NCBI RefSeq assembly: GCF_014075995.1
Contig: NZ_CP055153.1
Coordinates: forward strand, 2,232,001 to 2,296,000
Direction: 5' to 3'
Source of the DNA: Adhaeribacter radiodurans
GTDB lineage: Bacteria > Bacteroidota > Bacteroidia > Cytophagales > Hymenobacteraceae
DNA: 64,000 nt
A model generated the notes under the pieces. That model was not told the DNA's origin, made no database searches, and worked only from the letters and a program-made list of their open reading frames with translations. This document shows, in pieces, positions 1 to 9,007 of the stretch (position 1 is its first letter; each line of letters opens with the position of its first letter). A program made the translations under genes and the position numbers.

Positions 1-68
1 TTACAATATGTTGTATCAGTATTTTAGTAAATCACAATTGTAATTTTAAATTTTAACCGTTCAGCGGT

Positions 69-770
69 TTACCTCTCCTGATTAGAATCTTTTACCACCT
101 CATATCGAATCCATAGAAAGTCTTCGTAAATCTGGTTTACCGATTTTATTTTGAATTGAGTTGCTTTCCGGGAGCCGTAGCCTTCTTCTGCTTCGAAAAC
201 GGTAGGAGAGCCAATGGTGCCGTCAGCAACGGGAGCCAACACCAAGCTGAATTCATCTATTAATCCTGCCTTTAGGAATGAACCATTTACCTGGCCGCCG
301 CCATCAATGCGCACCGTACGAATGTTAAAAAGGTCATATAATTTATTTAATACTAATTCCAGATTTAGTTCTTCTTTCCCACCAAAAATATAAGATACGT
401 TTTTGCTTCGAAGATGCTTAAGATAACTATTTGGTACTTTTTCAGTGAGTACTTCAATAACATGTTCCGTAGAAACCATATTGGAATCCCAGAAACATTT
501 TCCGGAGGGATCAATTACTACAGCAAAAGATTTAACCGGCTGATTGGCCACAAAGTCTTCTTTGGGAATGTCTTCTTGGGGCGGTTCTAATTCATACCGT
601 TGTTTACTCGAAAATTCCTGCATCGTTACCCGACCAACTAACCAGGCGTCTGCTTCTATTTTCTCGGCAGTTTCTTCAAAATACTTGTGGTGGTCTTTAA
701 ATCCCCAAATATCCTGTTTTATCCGACCATCCACCGATCCCAGCATGTGACAAATAACATAAGGCTTCAT
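69..770 (-). CDS. RibD C-terminal domain (pyrimidine reductase/DHFR-like) protein
   Basis: Probable NADPH-dependent reductase of the RibD C-terminal / dihydrofolate-reductase-like superfamily. The N-terminus reads MKPYVICHMLGSVDGRI, the usual opening of this fold (a beta strand, then an S-x-DG-x-I substrate loop). A later G-G-G-Q-V-N-G-S segment followed by GLIDEFSLVLAP matches the nucleotide-binding and final helix region of the family. The frame is open upstream to a TTG at 800, but the ATG at 770 starts exactly at the conserved strand, so I use it; this gives 233 residues. It stands alone, divergent from uvsE. RibD itself makes riboflavin, but stand-alone members are common and their substrate is usually unknown, so no role in riboflavin synthesis is claimed. 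Confidence 0.82.
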   Translation of the reverse strand: MKPYVICHMLGSVDGRIKQDIWGFKDHHKYFEETAEKIEADAWLVGRVTMQEFSSKQRYELEPPQEDIPKEDFVANQPVKSFAVVIDPSGKCFWDSNMVSTEHVIEVLTEKVPNSYLKHLRSKNVSYIFGGKEELNLELVLNKLYDLFNIRTVRIDGGGQVNGSFLKAGLIDEFSLVLAPVADGTIGSPTVFEAEEGYGSRKATQFKIKSVNQIYEDFLWIRYEVVKDSNQER

Positions 771-800
771 GTTGTATAAGGTTTTAGTTAAAAATGACAA

Positions 801-1203
801 ACTTTCTCAAATAATTATCTAACCAGGAAGAACGAATGAATAATCTTTTAAGCTGAAAATTGTTGCCTAAATTATTTACTAAATATTCGGTTTATTGACT
901 TTCAGGAAGTTAAATAATTAATCAGTAACTATTTGCCAGATGGTTAATGTTATCTAATTTAAATAGGAAGAGTCTAATTCTACCAAGAGGATGCAACCGC
1001 TTACATTTACTTTTTACGCCAAGAATTGAGCTACTAAGAATGTTTAACATTTTCCAGAACTGCCTGAAGAGCAAAGCCATTTTCTCAAACGAAGATTTTT
1101 ATAAAATTTAAGCCATTTGTATTTTTAGATGAAAGTATGCATTCTTCGTAACAAGTTTAATTGGTTTTAGTTTAGCTAAGACACCATCTAACCCCAATGA
1201 TTT
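801..1203. other. Divergent intergenic region
   Basis: About 400 bp of AT-rich DNA between the divergent reductase and uvsE genes. No gene is visible. It must carry promoters for both sides but I see no convincing TTTG/TAnnTTTG pair. A LacI-type half-match, GCAACCGCTTAC at 993-1004, differs in one base from the GCAANCGNTTGC pattern; I do not claim it as an operator. Confidence 0.4.
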
Positions 1204-2115
1204 ATGCGCTTTGGCTATGCTTCCATTAATTTAACTTTGGCTGCTCAAAAAATTCAGGTAAACCGTTCCATGATGAAACGGACTTACCAGGAGAAAGGAG
1301 TTTCCTATGCTTCGTCGCTGGCCCTGGCAAATTTTACTGATTTTGAAAAGGTTTTAGATTGGAATATAGAGCATAAAATTTTGTTTTTCCGGATGAGTTC
1401 GGATATGCTCCCTTGGATGAGTCAGTACCAGGTAGTGGATTTACCAGATTTCGAACAAATTAGTAAAATTTTACAGCGTTGCGGTGAAAAGGCTGCCCAA
1501 AGCGGACTTCGTTTGACCTACCATCCCGGACCGTTTAACGTTTTGGCGGCTCAGTCTCCTAATGTATTAAGTAAAACTTTGCACGAACTCGACCAGCACG
1601 CCGTGGTTATGGATTTACTAAACTTGCCGCAATCGCATTATGCCAAAATAAATATTCACGTGGGCGGCGCTTTTGGCGATAAAACCTCGGCCTTAGTCCG
1701 GTTTGCAGATAACTATATGCGCCTACCCGATAACGTCCGGAAAAGACTGGCCGTTGAAAACGACGACAAAGCCAATATGTTCAGTGTGAAGGATCTAATT
1801 TGGCTGCACGAACAAACTACTATTCCCATAACCTTTGATTATTTCCATCACCAATTTTGCACGGGTGGTTTAAGCGAAGAAGAAGCCTTATTAGCAGCCG
1901 TAAGTACATGGCCAAAAGATATAACTCCCGTTGTACATTATTCCAGCTCCAAGAAAAAGTACGAAGATCCCGCTTCCGTACAAACAGCGCATGCCGACTA
2001 TATATACGAAGAAGTAAACACCTACTATCAAAAAATAGATATTATGTTCGAGGCAAAAGCGAAAGAACTAGCCGTTGCCAAATACCTGCAGGATTACAAT
2101 ATCAAGCAAGAATAA
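1204..2115 (+). CDS. uvsE: UV damage endonuclease UvsE/UvdE
   Basis: UV DNA damage endonuclease, a TIM-barrel metal enzyme that nicks DNA 5' of pyrimidine dimers and other lesions in an alternative excision repair route. The 303 residues match the usual length of about 300. It opens with RFGYASINL, the family start. Likely metal ligands are H107 (YHPGPF), H152 (NIHVGG), E185 (ENDDK), D212 and H215 (FDYFHH), in the order and rough spacing known for the Thermus enzyme; the lysine-rich SSSKKKY segment near residue 250 is also typical. It is a single gene, convergent with an Fpg/Nei-like glycosylase gene, so two repair genes sit together. Confidence 0.93.
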   Translation: MRFGYASINLTLAAQKIQVNRSMMKRTYQEKGVSYASSLALANFTDFEKVLDWNIEHKILFFRMSSDMLPWMSQYQVVDLPDFEQISKILQRCGEKAAQSGLRLTYHPGPFNVLAAQSPNVLSKTLHELDQHAVVMDLLNLPQSHYAKINIHVGGAFGDKTSALVRFADNYMRLPDNVRKRLAVENDDKANMFSVKDLIWLHEQTTIPITFDYFHHQFCTGGLSEEEALLAAVSTWPKDITPVVHYSSSKKKYEDPASVQTAHADYIYEEVNTYYQKIDIMFEAKAKELAVAKYLQDYNIKQE

Positions 2116-2329
2116 GTGGTAACATTCCGATTCATCCTTTGGGATGTTTTAAATAAATTAATAATTCTAATTTTAAATCGATACCGTTAAAAAATGAGTA
2201 ACTGAACAAAATTAATTTAATAACTAGATGCCGGAATTACTGAAATAAGGTATTGATATTAAATTTAGTAAATTTATAAAAGTCTGATATCTACTATCTT
2301 GATACTTGTGGCTCTTTACTTAATTAAAT

Positions 2330-3076
2330 TTAGAATACGCAAGAAGAATACAAAACCTGACATTTCTCACAAAAATAACAAGACCGAACCGGCTTCCCGA
2401 TTTTTTCTTTGCGTAAAGGAACCTGATCCCTTAGGCAAACCCGTTGCTGATAAACTTGCCAATTCTCTTTTTCAGTGCCTTCTTGTTTCCACGAAAGGTA
2501 TTCCTTACTAAACGTAACACAGGTTCGAATTAAGTTCTTTAACGCAGCTTCCGGGACTTGACCCATCAAACTGGCAGGATGAATGTGCGTACGAAATAAA
2601 ACCTCATTTTTAATGCCGTTACCCACTCCAGCTAAAATCTTTTGATCTAAGAGAGCATCACAAATAAGGCGTTCAGGGTGGCAATAAAATTTTTCCAGAA
2701 CTTTAACTTGGTTAAAAGAAGGATGCATTACATCGGTGCTCCAGTCGTAAACCTGATTTAAATGCTCCGAGATAAGGCGGCAATCGCAGGCATAAAAATT
2801 AACTTCGCCGGTTTCAAACGTAAATCCTAGCCGAAGCTCCCGGTTTAGTTCCTGGTTAATAGCGTATTTACCAAAAAGCATTAAATGAATGCGAATAGTA
2901 AAAGTTGGAAAGCACAATAAGAGTACTTTGCCATAAGTTTTGATTTCCGTTAAAATCTGATTTTTCAAATTTTGTACAGGAATATTCTTGACGGTACCCT
3001 TGGCTTCTAATATTTCCTGCCCCACATATTGTTCAAGTTGTTCTTTCAGAATAATAATTTGTGGGCCTTCAGGCAT
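2330..3076 (-). CDS. Fpg/Nei-family DNA glycosylase-like protein
   Basis: DNA-formamidopyrimidine glycosylase / endonuclease VIII family protein (248 residues), expected to remove oxidised bases and cut the abasic site. It keeps the catalytic start M-P-E-G-P (Pro2 nucleophile, Glu3) and a lysine in the beta-hairpin position (GKVLLL, K50). The H2TH region is visible as DQKILAGVGNGIKNEVLF, with the glycine and asparagine residues normal for the family. The C-terminal zinc finger looks degenerate: the second half is present (CYFCEKC) but the first Cys pair is reduced to a single C in VCLRD. It may lack a normal zinc site or use other ligands. It converges on uvsE across about 214 bp that hold nothing else recognisable. 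Confidence 0.85.
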   Translation of the reverse strand: MPEGPQIIILKEQLEQYVGQEILEAKGTVKNIPVQNLKNQILTEIKTYGKVLLLCFPTFTIRIHLMLFGKYAINQELNRELRLGFTFETGEVNFYACDCRLISEHLNQVYDWSTDVMHPSFNQVKVLEKFYCHPERLICDALLDQKILAGVGNGIKNEVLFRTHIHPASLMGQVPEAALKNLIRTCVTFSKEYLSWKQEGTEKENWQVYQQRVCLRDQVPLRKEKIGKPVRSCYFCEKCQVLYSSCVF

Positions 3077-3158
3077 AGGGTAGGTTAGCTTTAAATAGTA
3101 AACTTGGGGTTAAACGAAAATACCTAACTTACCGCTCTCTTACAAAGAAGAAAATTTT

Positions 3159-3491
3159 ATGAAAGAGCTATTTAGTGAAAAATTATCTTTTCGGATTAGC
3201 GGTCGTTTGTGGGTTGAAAGTGAACACGATCGTTTTTTAGGTCCTGGCCGGGTAGAGTTGATGGAAAAAATTATGGAATTTGGGTCTATTGCGAAAGCCG
3301 CAGCCGCCATGCAAATGTCCTATAAAAAAGCATGGGATTTAGTTACCTCTATGAATACGCAAGCCAAACAACCTTTTGTGCTTACTCAAACCGGCGGTAA
3401 GAAAGGAGGAGGAGCCATCGTTACCGAAGAAGGTAAACAAGCCATACAAGCCTACCAAAACTTACAACAACGCAATTTAAAACCTGCATAA
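3159..3491 (+). CDS. ModE-like winged helix-turn-helix protein
   Basis: Small DNA-binding protein (110 residues) equal to the N-terminal winged-helix domain of the molybdate regulator ModE/LysR-like family. The segment GPGRVELMEKIMEFGSIAKA is the helix-turn-helix with the characteristic GSI..AA..M..SYKKAW recognition region (residues 48-69), followed by a glycine-rich wing (TGGKKGGGA, 91-99). No molybdate-binding (MOP) domain is present, as is common for this short form. It is divergent from the glycosylase gene, 82 bp away, and its stop is one base from a TonB-receptor remnant, which suggests it once led an operon with an outer-membrane receptor. Confidence 0.85.
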   Translation: MKELFSEKLSFRISGRLWVESEHDRFLGPGRVELMEKIMEFGSIAKAAAAMQMSYKKAWDLVTSMNTQAKQPFVLTQTGGKKGGGAIVTEEGKQAIQAYQNLQQRNLKPA

Positions 3492-3492
3492 T

Positions 3493-3680
3493 ATGGTTCT
3501 TTTTTACTGTTACTTTTGCTCTTATTTTAATTCCTTTTCGAGCCAACCGCAAACCTTAAATTCGATATTAGGTAGTGTGCTTGACAAAACTACCCCAAAG
3601 CCTATTCCATCTGCTACCATCCAACTAAAAGGAGCGAAATTAGGGAACAACACCAACTCGAACGATAATTTTGGCTTACT
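3493..3680 (+). pseudogene. Remnant of a TonB-dependent receptor (CarboxypepD_reg-like N-terminus)
   Basis: An open frame starts one base after the ModE-like gene. After a hydrophobic stretch resembling a damaged signal peptide it reads ILGSVLDKTTPKPIPSATIQ, then LKGAKLGNNTNSNDNF. This is the carboxypeptidase-regulatory-like domain found at the N-terminus of TonB-dependent receptors (normal form G-x-V-x-D-x-x-T-G-x-P-I-P-G-A-x-I-x-L-K-G-T). The glycines usual after T and P are already replaced. The homology stops near 3680, where the sequence turns into a dispersed repeat found elsewhere in the window; the frame ends at 3741. No plug or barrel follows, so this is a relic. Confidence 0.6.
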
Positions 3681-3738
3681 CCGTCGTGCCATGCTGCTTT
3701 GCTGCACCGGAACGCTAAAAGGCTCTCCACAGCCAAAC
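3681..3738 (+). repeat. Dispersed palindromic repeat, copy at 3.7 kb
   Basis: This segment holds GCACCGGAACGCTAAAAGG followed by CTCTCCACAGCCAAAC. The same sequence with few changes ends the repeats at 25.4-25.6 kb and 49.95-50.13 kb, and its reverse complement forms the left arm of the hairpin at 27.26 kb (GTTTGGCTG ... CCTTTTAGCGTTCCGGTGC). It abuts and seems to truncate the TonB-receptor remnant. Confidence 0.6.
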
Positions 3739-3844
3739 TAATGTTAGTGCTTGTAACAACCAAATTTCCTCAGGTGAGAAGCAAGAGTATAGAGATGGAT
3801 TTTAAAGTATTAGATTAAGATAATTCGTGTTGTTTTAGCGGCAA

Positions 3845-4600
3845 CTATAATTCTTTAACTTGAATGTTTTTTAACTCAATTCGGGAGAATTCTTTTAGCT
3901 TACCTGCATTAAATAAATCTTCAATTTGCCAAAAATTTATCTTTCCTACGGGTTCAAAGTTTATATAATCCTGAAAACGGATACCACCTATTTCGCGTGG
4001 GTTTATAGCCTGACGGAAACGAATGCCGCCGCCTTCGGTAGCGTAGGTGTAGGCAAAATAATCCATCGTGCCGGATTTCTGGTTAATGTAATACAGGAAT
4101 TCATCCTGAAAATCTTCCCCGCCGCCTTCCTGGTTAAAGGTTACTTTAATTTTATAATATGGAATTTGCCGAATAGTAATAGTATCTAATAATTCTTTTT
4201 TTACAGCCGGATCGTTCAAGCCAAAAGGTAATAAGGCAAAATAAATTACTGAATTTATCGAAGCTGTAAATGCTTTTATTCGTTCCTCCGGTAAGCTTTT
4301 TACCTGATTATCTATAGTTCGGGTGAAACTATCGTTTTTCAAAACATCTTTTACCTGACCTGTGGAGTCAGTAAAGGAACGGGTGTAGGTGAAACTGCCC
4401 GCCTGACGCTGGGCTTCATAATGTCTGCCCCGGAAATCAAATGCTAAATTTACCTTCTCGAATTTTTTACCGCCGTGTACTTCAATGGCCTTATCTATAA
4501 TTTCCTGTACCTTGTCAGTGGCCATTTCCGTTTGGTTCGGGCTCGATTGACAGGCAATTAGTAAAAGTAAAAAAGATAAGTAGCTTTGGTAGTGGCGCAT
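3845..4600 (-). CDS. DUF6503-like lipoprotein
   Basis: Predicted outer-envelope lipoprotein of 251 residues. The N-terminus has a short hydrophobic stretch (YLSFLLLLIA) ending in a lipobox with Cys17 (LIAC-QSS). The mature part begins with a helix (VQEIIDKAIEVHGG) followed by many beta strands with the phrase FDFRGRHYE, which I recognise as typical of the Bacteroidota DUF6503 family; the fold may be LolA/LolB-like but that is inference. No function is known. It lies downstream of and on the same strand as the M28 peptidase but 307 bp away, so probably a separate transcript. Confidence 0.7.
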   Translation of the reverse strand: MRHYQSYLSFLLLLIACQSSPNQTEMATDKVQEIIDKAIEVHGGKKFEKVNLAFDFRGRHYEAQRQAGSFTYTRSFTDSTGQVKDVLKNDSFTRTIDNQVKSLPEERIKAFTASINSVIYFALLPFGLNDPAVKKELLDTITIRQIPYYKIKVTFNQEGGGEDFQDEFLYYINQKSGTMDYFAYTYATEGGGIRFRQAINPREIGGIRFQDYINFEPVGKINFWQIEDLFNAGKLKEFSRIELKNIQVKEL

Positions 4601-4907
4601 GCTAAATGGTGAAAGGCAGTTCGTTAATTATTCTGATACTAGAAGAATGAAAAGCTAAATTACATTTTCATATAAAATTTCAAAGCGGCATTAAGGCCAA
4701 ACTTCTTACTGTAATTAAAATAATCCGGTTCCGGGATTATATGACCGCAAATTAAGAATAACCTGACCAACTAATTTACTAAATCGGGGAAGGATTAAAG
4801 TTAGTGGTAAGGACGTCACTATAGCAAAATTTTTTTGCTTCAATCCTTAATAATAAACAGCTTCTTTTACTTTATTCTTCTGTGGGCAGCAGCACCATAA
4901 TAATGGG
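4601..4907. other. Intergenic region without visible features
   Basis: About 307 bp between two minus-strand genes. I see no gene, no clear terminator and no repeat. Confidence 0.4.
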
Positions 4908-6548
4908 TCATTTACTAACGGCAGCATTTTTGGAAAAATACCTATCGGGGTTCCAGGTGGGTCGGGTAGAGTTTTGGGCAACCTGGTAGCTTATCAAAAA
5001 GTTGAGTTGAGTATACACTTTGCCCGCATTAAAATCAAAAGTTCCGTTAATATCGTCCTGGGGTTTGTGATAATAGGTTTCGCGCCATTGCTGCACAATT
5101 TTATTTAAATTATTGGCTCCATCAGCAGTTTTATTCCCGTATTTAATGTGCAGGGCGGGTATACCTTGCCGCACGAAGCTGTACTGATCGCTGCGCACAA
5201 AACGGTTTTGCTCGGGTTCCGGATCTGCTTCAACCGCTAAGTTTAAATAGGTAGCAGCTTCTTTTACCGGATTATACAACGAGGAGTGCTCGGCTCCTAA
5301 GGCTACCACCGAAAGTAAAGGCGCAATAAGCGTAGGCATGTCGGTATTGATGTTAGCTATCAGATTTTTACTTGGTACTATTGGTTTTATAGCCAGGTAT
5401 GAAGAGCCCAGTAATCCCATTTCTTCGCCGGTTACTAAAGCAATTAAAATAGATCGTTTAGGCTTAACTTTGAGTTGGGTGTACATTTTTGAAATTTCGA
5501 GCAAACAAGCTACTCCCGAAGCATTGTCGTGGGCGCCGTTGTAAATTGAATCGCCTTTTACCGGAGTACTAATGCCCATGTGATCTAAGTGAGCGGTGTG
5601 CAGCACGTACTCATTTTTAAGCTTTGCATCAGAGCCGGTAATTTTACCAATTATGTTATAACTATCTAAATCCTGATACGTGTTTTGATAAGATACTTTT
5701 ATCTGGTTCGGAAGGTCTGCCGAAGCAGTTTTGCCAGCCGATAAGGAAGTATAAGTTTGACTGGTATCTAAACCACTGTTTTGTAGCAATTGATTAAAGC
5801 ATTTTCGATTAAATAAACTCAGTAATTTAATTTTATCAGATACGTAACTGCCCGAAGCTGCAATTTTGCCATCCGGAAAACGGACGCTATTTACCCCGTT
5901 TAATTCGCGTAAATAGTTGCTGGGAGAGCTAATAATAACTCCAATTGCTCCGTGTTTTAGCGCTGTATTTAATATAGTATTGAGGCTCATGCTGCTGGCA
6001 GCCACGCTCGAAGGAAAACTCCGCGGAGCCCCACGTCTAATAACCACAACTTTACCTTTTACATCCAGACCGGCATAATCGTTGTAGTTTAATTCGGGAG
6101 CGCTAATGCCGTAGCCCACAAAAGCCAGGGGAGCTTGTAAAGTAACCTGAGCATTTTCGAAATGTGGGTACAGTATAAAATCTTCGCCATTTCGGAGAGC
6201 TTCCTCTTTTCCATTTGCATCTGATAAAGCAAATCGGGCTCCTTTATTCGTAAAAGCTTTTCGCAACCTAACTTGTTGCAGGAAACTTCCATTTTCACCG
6301 GCTGGCTCTACCCCGGCTGTTTTAAACTGATTAACTACGTAATCCATAGCTATTTGGTAACCGGATGTGCCCGGCAAGCGCCCAAGCAAACGATCATCCG
6401 CTAAGTATCTGATGTGCGCTTCTATGTTCTTGGGATCAATGGTTTGCAAAGCCTGTTCAACATTTTTATTCGGTTTAAACGTTTGAGCCAAGCCAGTTCC
6501 TGTGAGGATAATACAGAAATAAAAAATAATAAAGCCTGATACTTTCAT
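4908..6548 (-). CDS. Exported M28 family metallopeptidase with PA domain
   Basis: Zinc aminopeptidase-like hydrolase (546 residues), secreted. Residues 1-21 form a signal peptide ending at GLAQ. A protease-associated domain spans roughly 130-235 (FVGYGISAPE ... GKVVVIRRGAP). The M28 catalytic domain follows: H320 and D322 in HTAHLDH, D341 in NGAHDNASG, the general base/ligand pair E375-E376 in VTGEEMG, then an NTDMP motif and a late His in ALHIKYG. All expected metal ligands are present, so the enzyme should be active. It most likely trims peptides in the periplasm or outside the cell. It appears monocistronic. Confidence 0.92.
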   Translation of the reverse strand: MKVSGFIIFYFCIILTGTGLAQTFKPNKNVEQALQTIDPKNIEAHIRYLADDRLLGRLPGTSGYQIAMDYVVNQFKTAGVEPAGENGSFLQQVRLRKAFTNKGARFALSDANGKEEALRNGEDFILYPHFENAQVTLQAPLAFVGYGISAPELNYNDYAGLDVKGKVVVIRRGAPRSFPSSVAASSMSLNTILNTALKHGAIGVIISSPSNYLRELNGVNSVRFPDGKIAASGSYVSDKIKLLSLFNRKCFNQLLQNSGLDTSQTYTSLSAGKTASADLPNQIKVSYQNTYQDLDSYNIIGKITGSDAKLKNEYVLHTAHLDHMGISTPVKGDSIYNGAHDNASGVACLLEISKMYTQLKVKPKRSILIALVTGEEMGLLGSSYLAIKPIVPSKNLIANINTDMPTLIAPLLSVVALGAEHSSLYNPVKEAATYLNLAVEADPEPEQNRFVRSDQYSFVRQGIPALHIKYGNKTADGANNLNKIVQQWRETYYHKPQDDINGTFDFNAGKVYTQLNFLISYQVAQNSTRPTWNPDRYFSKNAAVSK

Positions 6549-6965
6549 ACTTATTGCCAGGAATAAATTTTAATGAAGTTACGCAAAGAACAGGTAAACG
6601 TTAAAATAACCTAAAACTCCCATTTTACTCTACCTATTTACTAAAACCGAGGTAACAACCGAACCTAAACATAAATTTTATTAAACATGGATTTATAATC
6701 TTAATTAGTTAGGTAAAATCCTTATTAAATGAATAGAATAGCTTATCCACTTAGTCCGGGCGGTAACCAAAACTCTTTCGTGCAGAATAGCTGCTAAAAT
6801 TTGAGATGACATAGCTTCTAATTTTTTAATTAACCATTTTTCTGAACTGCATGTTAGAACCAGGTTAAGTAAAAAGGCTAGTATGTGGTAATGTATTTAG
6901 GTTATCGCTTAAATAATTTACTTTTTTTGCTTTTTATTAAATTATCCCAATAACTTGGAACCACT
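6549..6965. other. Divergent intergenic region
   Basis: About 417 bp, AT-rich, between the divergent M28 peptidase and sialidase genes. It must contain both promoters. A T-rich TACTTTTTTTG run at 6919-6929 resembles a -7 element but lacks a clear -33 partner. Nothing else is recognisable. Confidence 0.35.
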
Positions 6966-8000
6966 ATGAAGCTACTATCCGCCATTTTGGTTTTGCTGTT
7001 ATCTACTATTATTACTGTTTTTGGGCAAAGTGCCTGGCAAAAAGAGAAAGAAGAACTTATTTTTCAAAATGTGCCTTTCCCGCAGTGTCACGCTTCTACC
7101 TTGGTTGAGGTTACCCTCGGTAAATTGCTGGCGGCCTGGTTTGGTGGTACCCACGAGCGGCACCCGGACGTAGGAATTTGGCTGGCAGTACAGGAAAACG
7201 GGAAATGGAGCAAACCTACTTTAATGGCTGAAGGAATTATAAACGACACCTTACGCTATCCTTGCTGGAACCCGGTATTGTTTAAAGCGAAAGAAGGGAA
7301 GCTATTTTTATTTTACAAGGTGGGTCCTTCGCCAAGCGATTGGTGGGGCTTGGTACGGACTTCTATGAATAATGGCCAAACCTGGTCTGCCCCGGAGCGG
7401 CTTCCCGATGGAGTTTTAGGCCCTATTAAGAACAAACCCGTTCAACTTGCCAACGGCACCATTTTGTCGCCTACCAGCACCGAAACTAATGATAAATGGC
7501 GCGTACACCTGGAAAAATCAACCGACTTAGGTAAAACCTGGCAAATCGTTCCGGTAGATCCGGCAACCCAATTAGATGTAATTCAGCCAAGTATTTTATT
7601 TTATCCGAATAATCGTTTACAAATTCTCTGCCGGAGTAAACACGATCGAGTTGTGGAAGCTTGGTCAAAAGATAACGGACAAACCTGGGGGCCACTTACT
7701 AAAACTAATTTACTAAATCCTAACTCCGGTACCGATGCCGTTACCTTAAAAAATGGCTTACAGTTATTGGTGTATAATCCTACTATTCGCGGCAGCGAGT
7801 GGTCAAAAGGTAGGGCCAAGTTAAGCGTAGCAATTTCTAAAGACGGCAAGCAATGGAAAGATATTATTATTTTAGAAGATAAACCGGAAGGTGAATTTAG
7901 CTACCCGGCGGTTATTCAAACCCAGGATGGCAAAGTACATCTTACCTATACCTACGACCGCAAAAACATCAAACACGTAATACTGGCGGAAAAAAAGTAA
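6966..8000 (+). CDS. Exported sialidase-family (BNR/Asp-box) protein
   Basis: Secreted six-bladed propeller protein (344 residues) of the predicted-neuraminidase group. A signal peptide covers residues 1-20 (cleavage after VFG/Q). Asp-box repeats S-x-D/N-x-G-x-T-W occur at about 133-140, 185-192 and 234-241, with a weaker fourth near 285 (SKDGKQW). The segment AAWFGGTHERHPDVGIW (57-72) is the characteristic first-blade motif of this group. Many members are annotated exo-alpha-sialidases, but relatives occur in plant-glycan loci, so the substrate is uncertain. It is first of three genes with a NanA/DapA-type lyase and a sodium symporter, which supports a sialic-acid-like substrate. Confidence 0.82.
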   Translation: MKLLSAILVLLLSTIITVFGQSAWQKEKEELIFQNVPFPQCHASTLVEVTLGKLLAAWFGGTHERHPDVGIWLAVQENGKWSKPTLMAEGIINDTLRYPCWNPVLFKAKEGKLFLFYKVGPSPSDWWGLVRTSMNNGQTWSAPERLPDGVLGPIKNKPVQLANGTILSPTSTETNDKWRVHLEKSTDLGKTWQIVPVDPATQLDVIQPSILFYPNNRLQILCRSKHDRVVEAWSKDNGQTWGPLTKTNLLNPNSGTDAVTLKNGLQLLVYNPTIRGSEWSKGRAKLSVAISKDGKQWKDIIILEDKPEGEFSYPAVIQTQDGKVHLTYTYDRKNIKHVILAEKK

Positions 8001-8062
8001 AAAGCCAGCTTTCTTTCTAAAATTTTTGTAATTAAGAAGTTGAAATACCTACATACCTTTTC

Positions 8063-9007
8063 ATGATGAAAAAAGCTGTTCTTCCTAAACCCTTACGCGG
8101 CATTATTCCGCCCATTATTACGCCTTTACTGGATAGTAATACTCTTGATGTTAAGAGTTTAGAAAAATTGTTGGAACATATTTTAAGTGGCGGGGTACAT
8201 GGGGTATTTATTTTAGGAACTACCGGCGAATTAAGTAGTTTAAGTTATCGTCTTCGCCATGAATTTGTGGAGCATACCTGCGAACTGGTAGCTGGCCGGG
8301 TACCTGTTTTAGTAGGCATCACCGATACTGCTTTGGCCGAAAGTATCCAATTAGCTCAAACAGCCGAAAAGTGCGGGGCAGCCGCAGTAGTGGCAGCCGC
8401 GCCTTATTATTTTAGTTTAAGTCAGGCGGAGTTAATTCGTTATTACCAGCAACTGGCCGATCAGTCGCCATTGCCTTTGTTTTTGTACAACATGCCCTCG
8501 CACACCAAAATTTCGCTAGAGCCAAAATCGGTAAAAATTCTGACGCAGCATCCTAATATAATAGGCATAAAAGATAGTTCCGGCAACGGGGTAAACTTTC
8601 AACTACTGCAATATCAATTAAAAGATAATCCGGATTTTTCGTTGCTCGTTGGCCCGGAAGAATTAACCGCTGAAGTAGTACTACTGGGAGCACACGGGGG
8701 CATTAACGGTGGCGCGAATATGTTTCCGAAGTTGTACGTAGACTTATACGAAGCCGCGCTTGCCCGCGATCTGGACCGTTTGCTGCCTTTGCACCAGCGG
8801 GTAATGCAAATAAGCACTAACTTATATACGGTAGGTAGCTCGCAAGCCAGTTATTTGCAAGGAGTAAAATGTGCTCTGTCTTTAATGGGTATTTGCCAAA
8901 ATGTTTTAGCTGAGCCTCTTCAACCACTTCCAGAGAAAGAACAAACTATTGTTCGGCAATACTTGCAAGAACTGAATGTGATGCTACCCACCAACGCAGC
9001 CGTATGA
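8063..9007 (+). CDS. Dihydrodipicolinate synthase / N-acetylneuraminate lyase family protein
   Basis: Class I (Schiff-base) aldolase of the DapA/NanA family, 314 residues, cytoplasmic. Key residues are visible: the GTTGE carboxylate-binding loop at 52-56, the catalytic Tyr142 (LYNMPSH) and Schiff-base Lys170 (GIKDSSG). GTTGE is the DapA form; NanA normally has GSTGE, so the substrate cannot be fixed from this motif. The genomic setting, between an exported sialidase-like protein and a sugar-type symporter, argues for cleavage of a 2-keto-3-deoxy sugar acid rather than lysine synthesis. Its stop overlaps the next start in ATGA, so the two are translationally coupled. No NanE or NanK is present nearby. 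Confidence 0.88.
   Translation: MMKKAVLPKPLRGIIPPIITPLLDSNTLDVKSLEKLLEHILSGGVHGVFILGTTGELSSLSYRLRHEFVEHTCELVAGRVPVLVGITDTALAESIQLAQTAEKCGAAAVVAAAPYYFSLSQAELIRYYQQLADQSPLPLFLYNMPSHTKISLEPKSVKILTQHPNIIGIKDSSGNGVNFQLLQYQLKDNPDFSLLVGPEELTAEVVLLGAHGGINGGANMFPKLYVDLYEAALARDLDRLLPLHQRVMQISTNLYTVGSSQASYLQGVKCALSLMGICQNVLAEPLQPLPEKEQTIVRQYLQELNVMLPTNAAV

Noticed and set aside
993-1004. GCAACCGCTTAC upstream of uvsE as a LacI-type operator
   Set aside because: One mismatch to the pattern, no regulator or sugar gene near, and a short motif that can occur by chance.
2299-2511. 70-codon plus-strand frame at the end of the Fpg/Nei-like gene
   Set aside because: Antisense overlap with the glycosylase C-terminus and no recognisable features.
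8063-9007. Housekeeping DapA for lysine synthesis
   Set aside because: GTTGE fits DapA, but the operon with a sialidase-type protein and coupled symporter argues for a catabolic lyase; left as family-level call.
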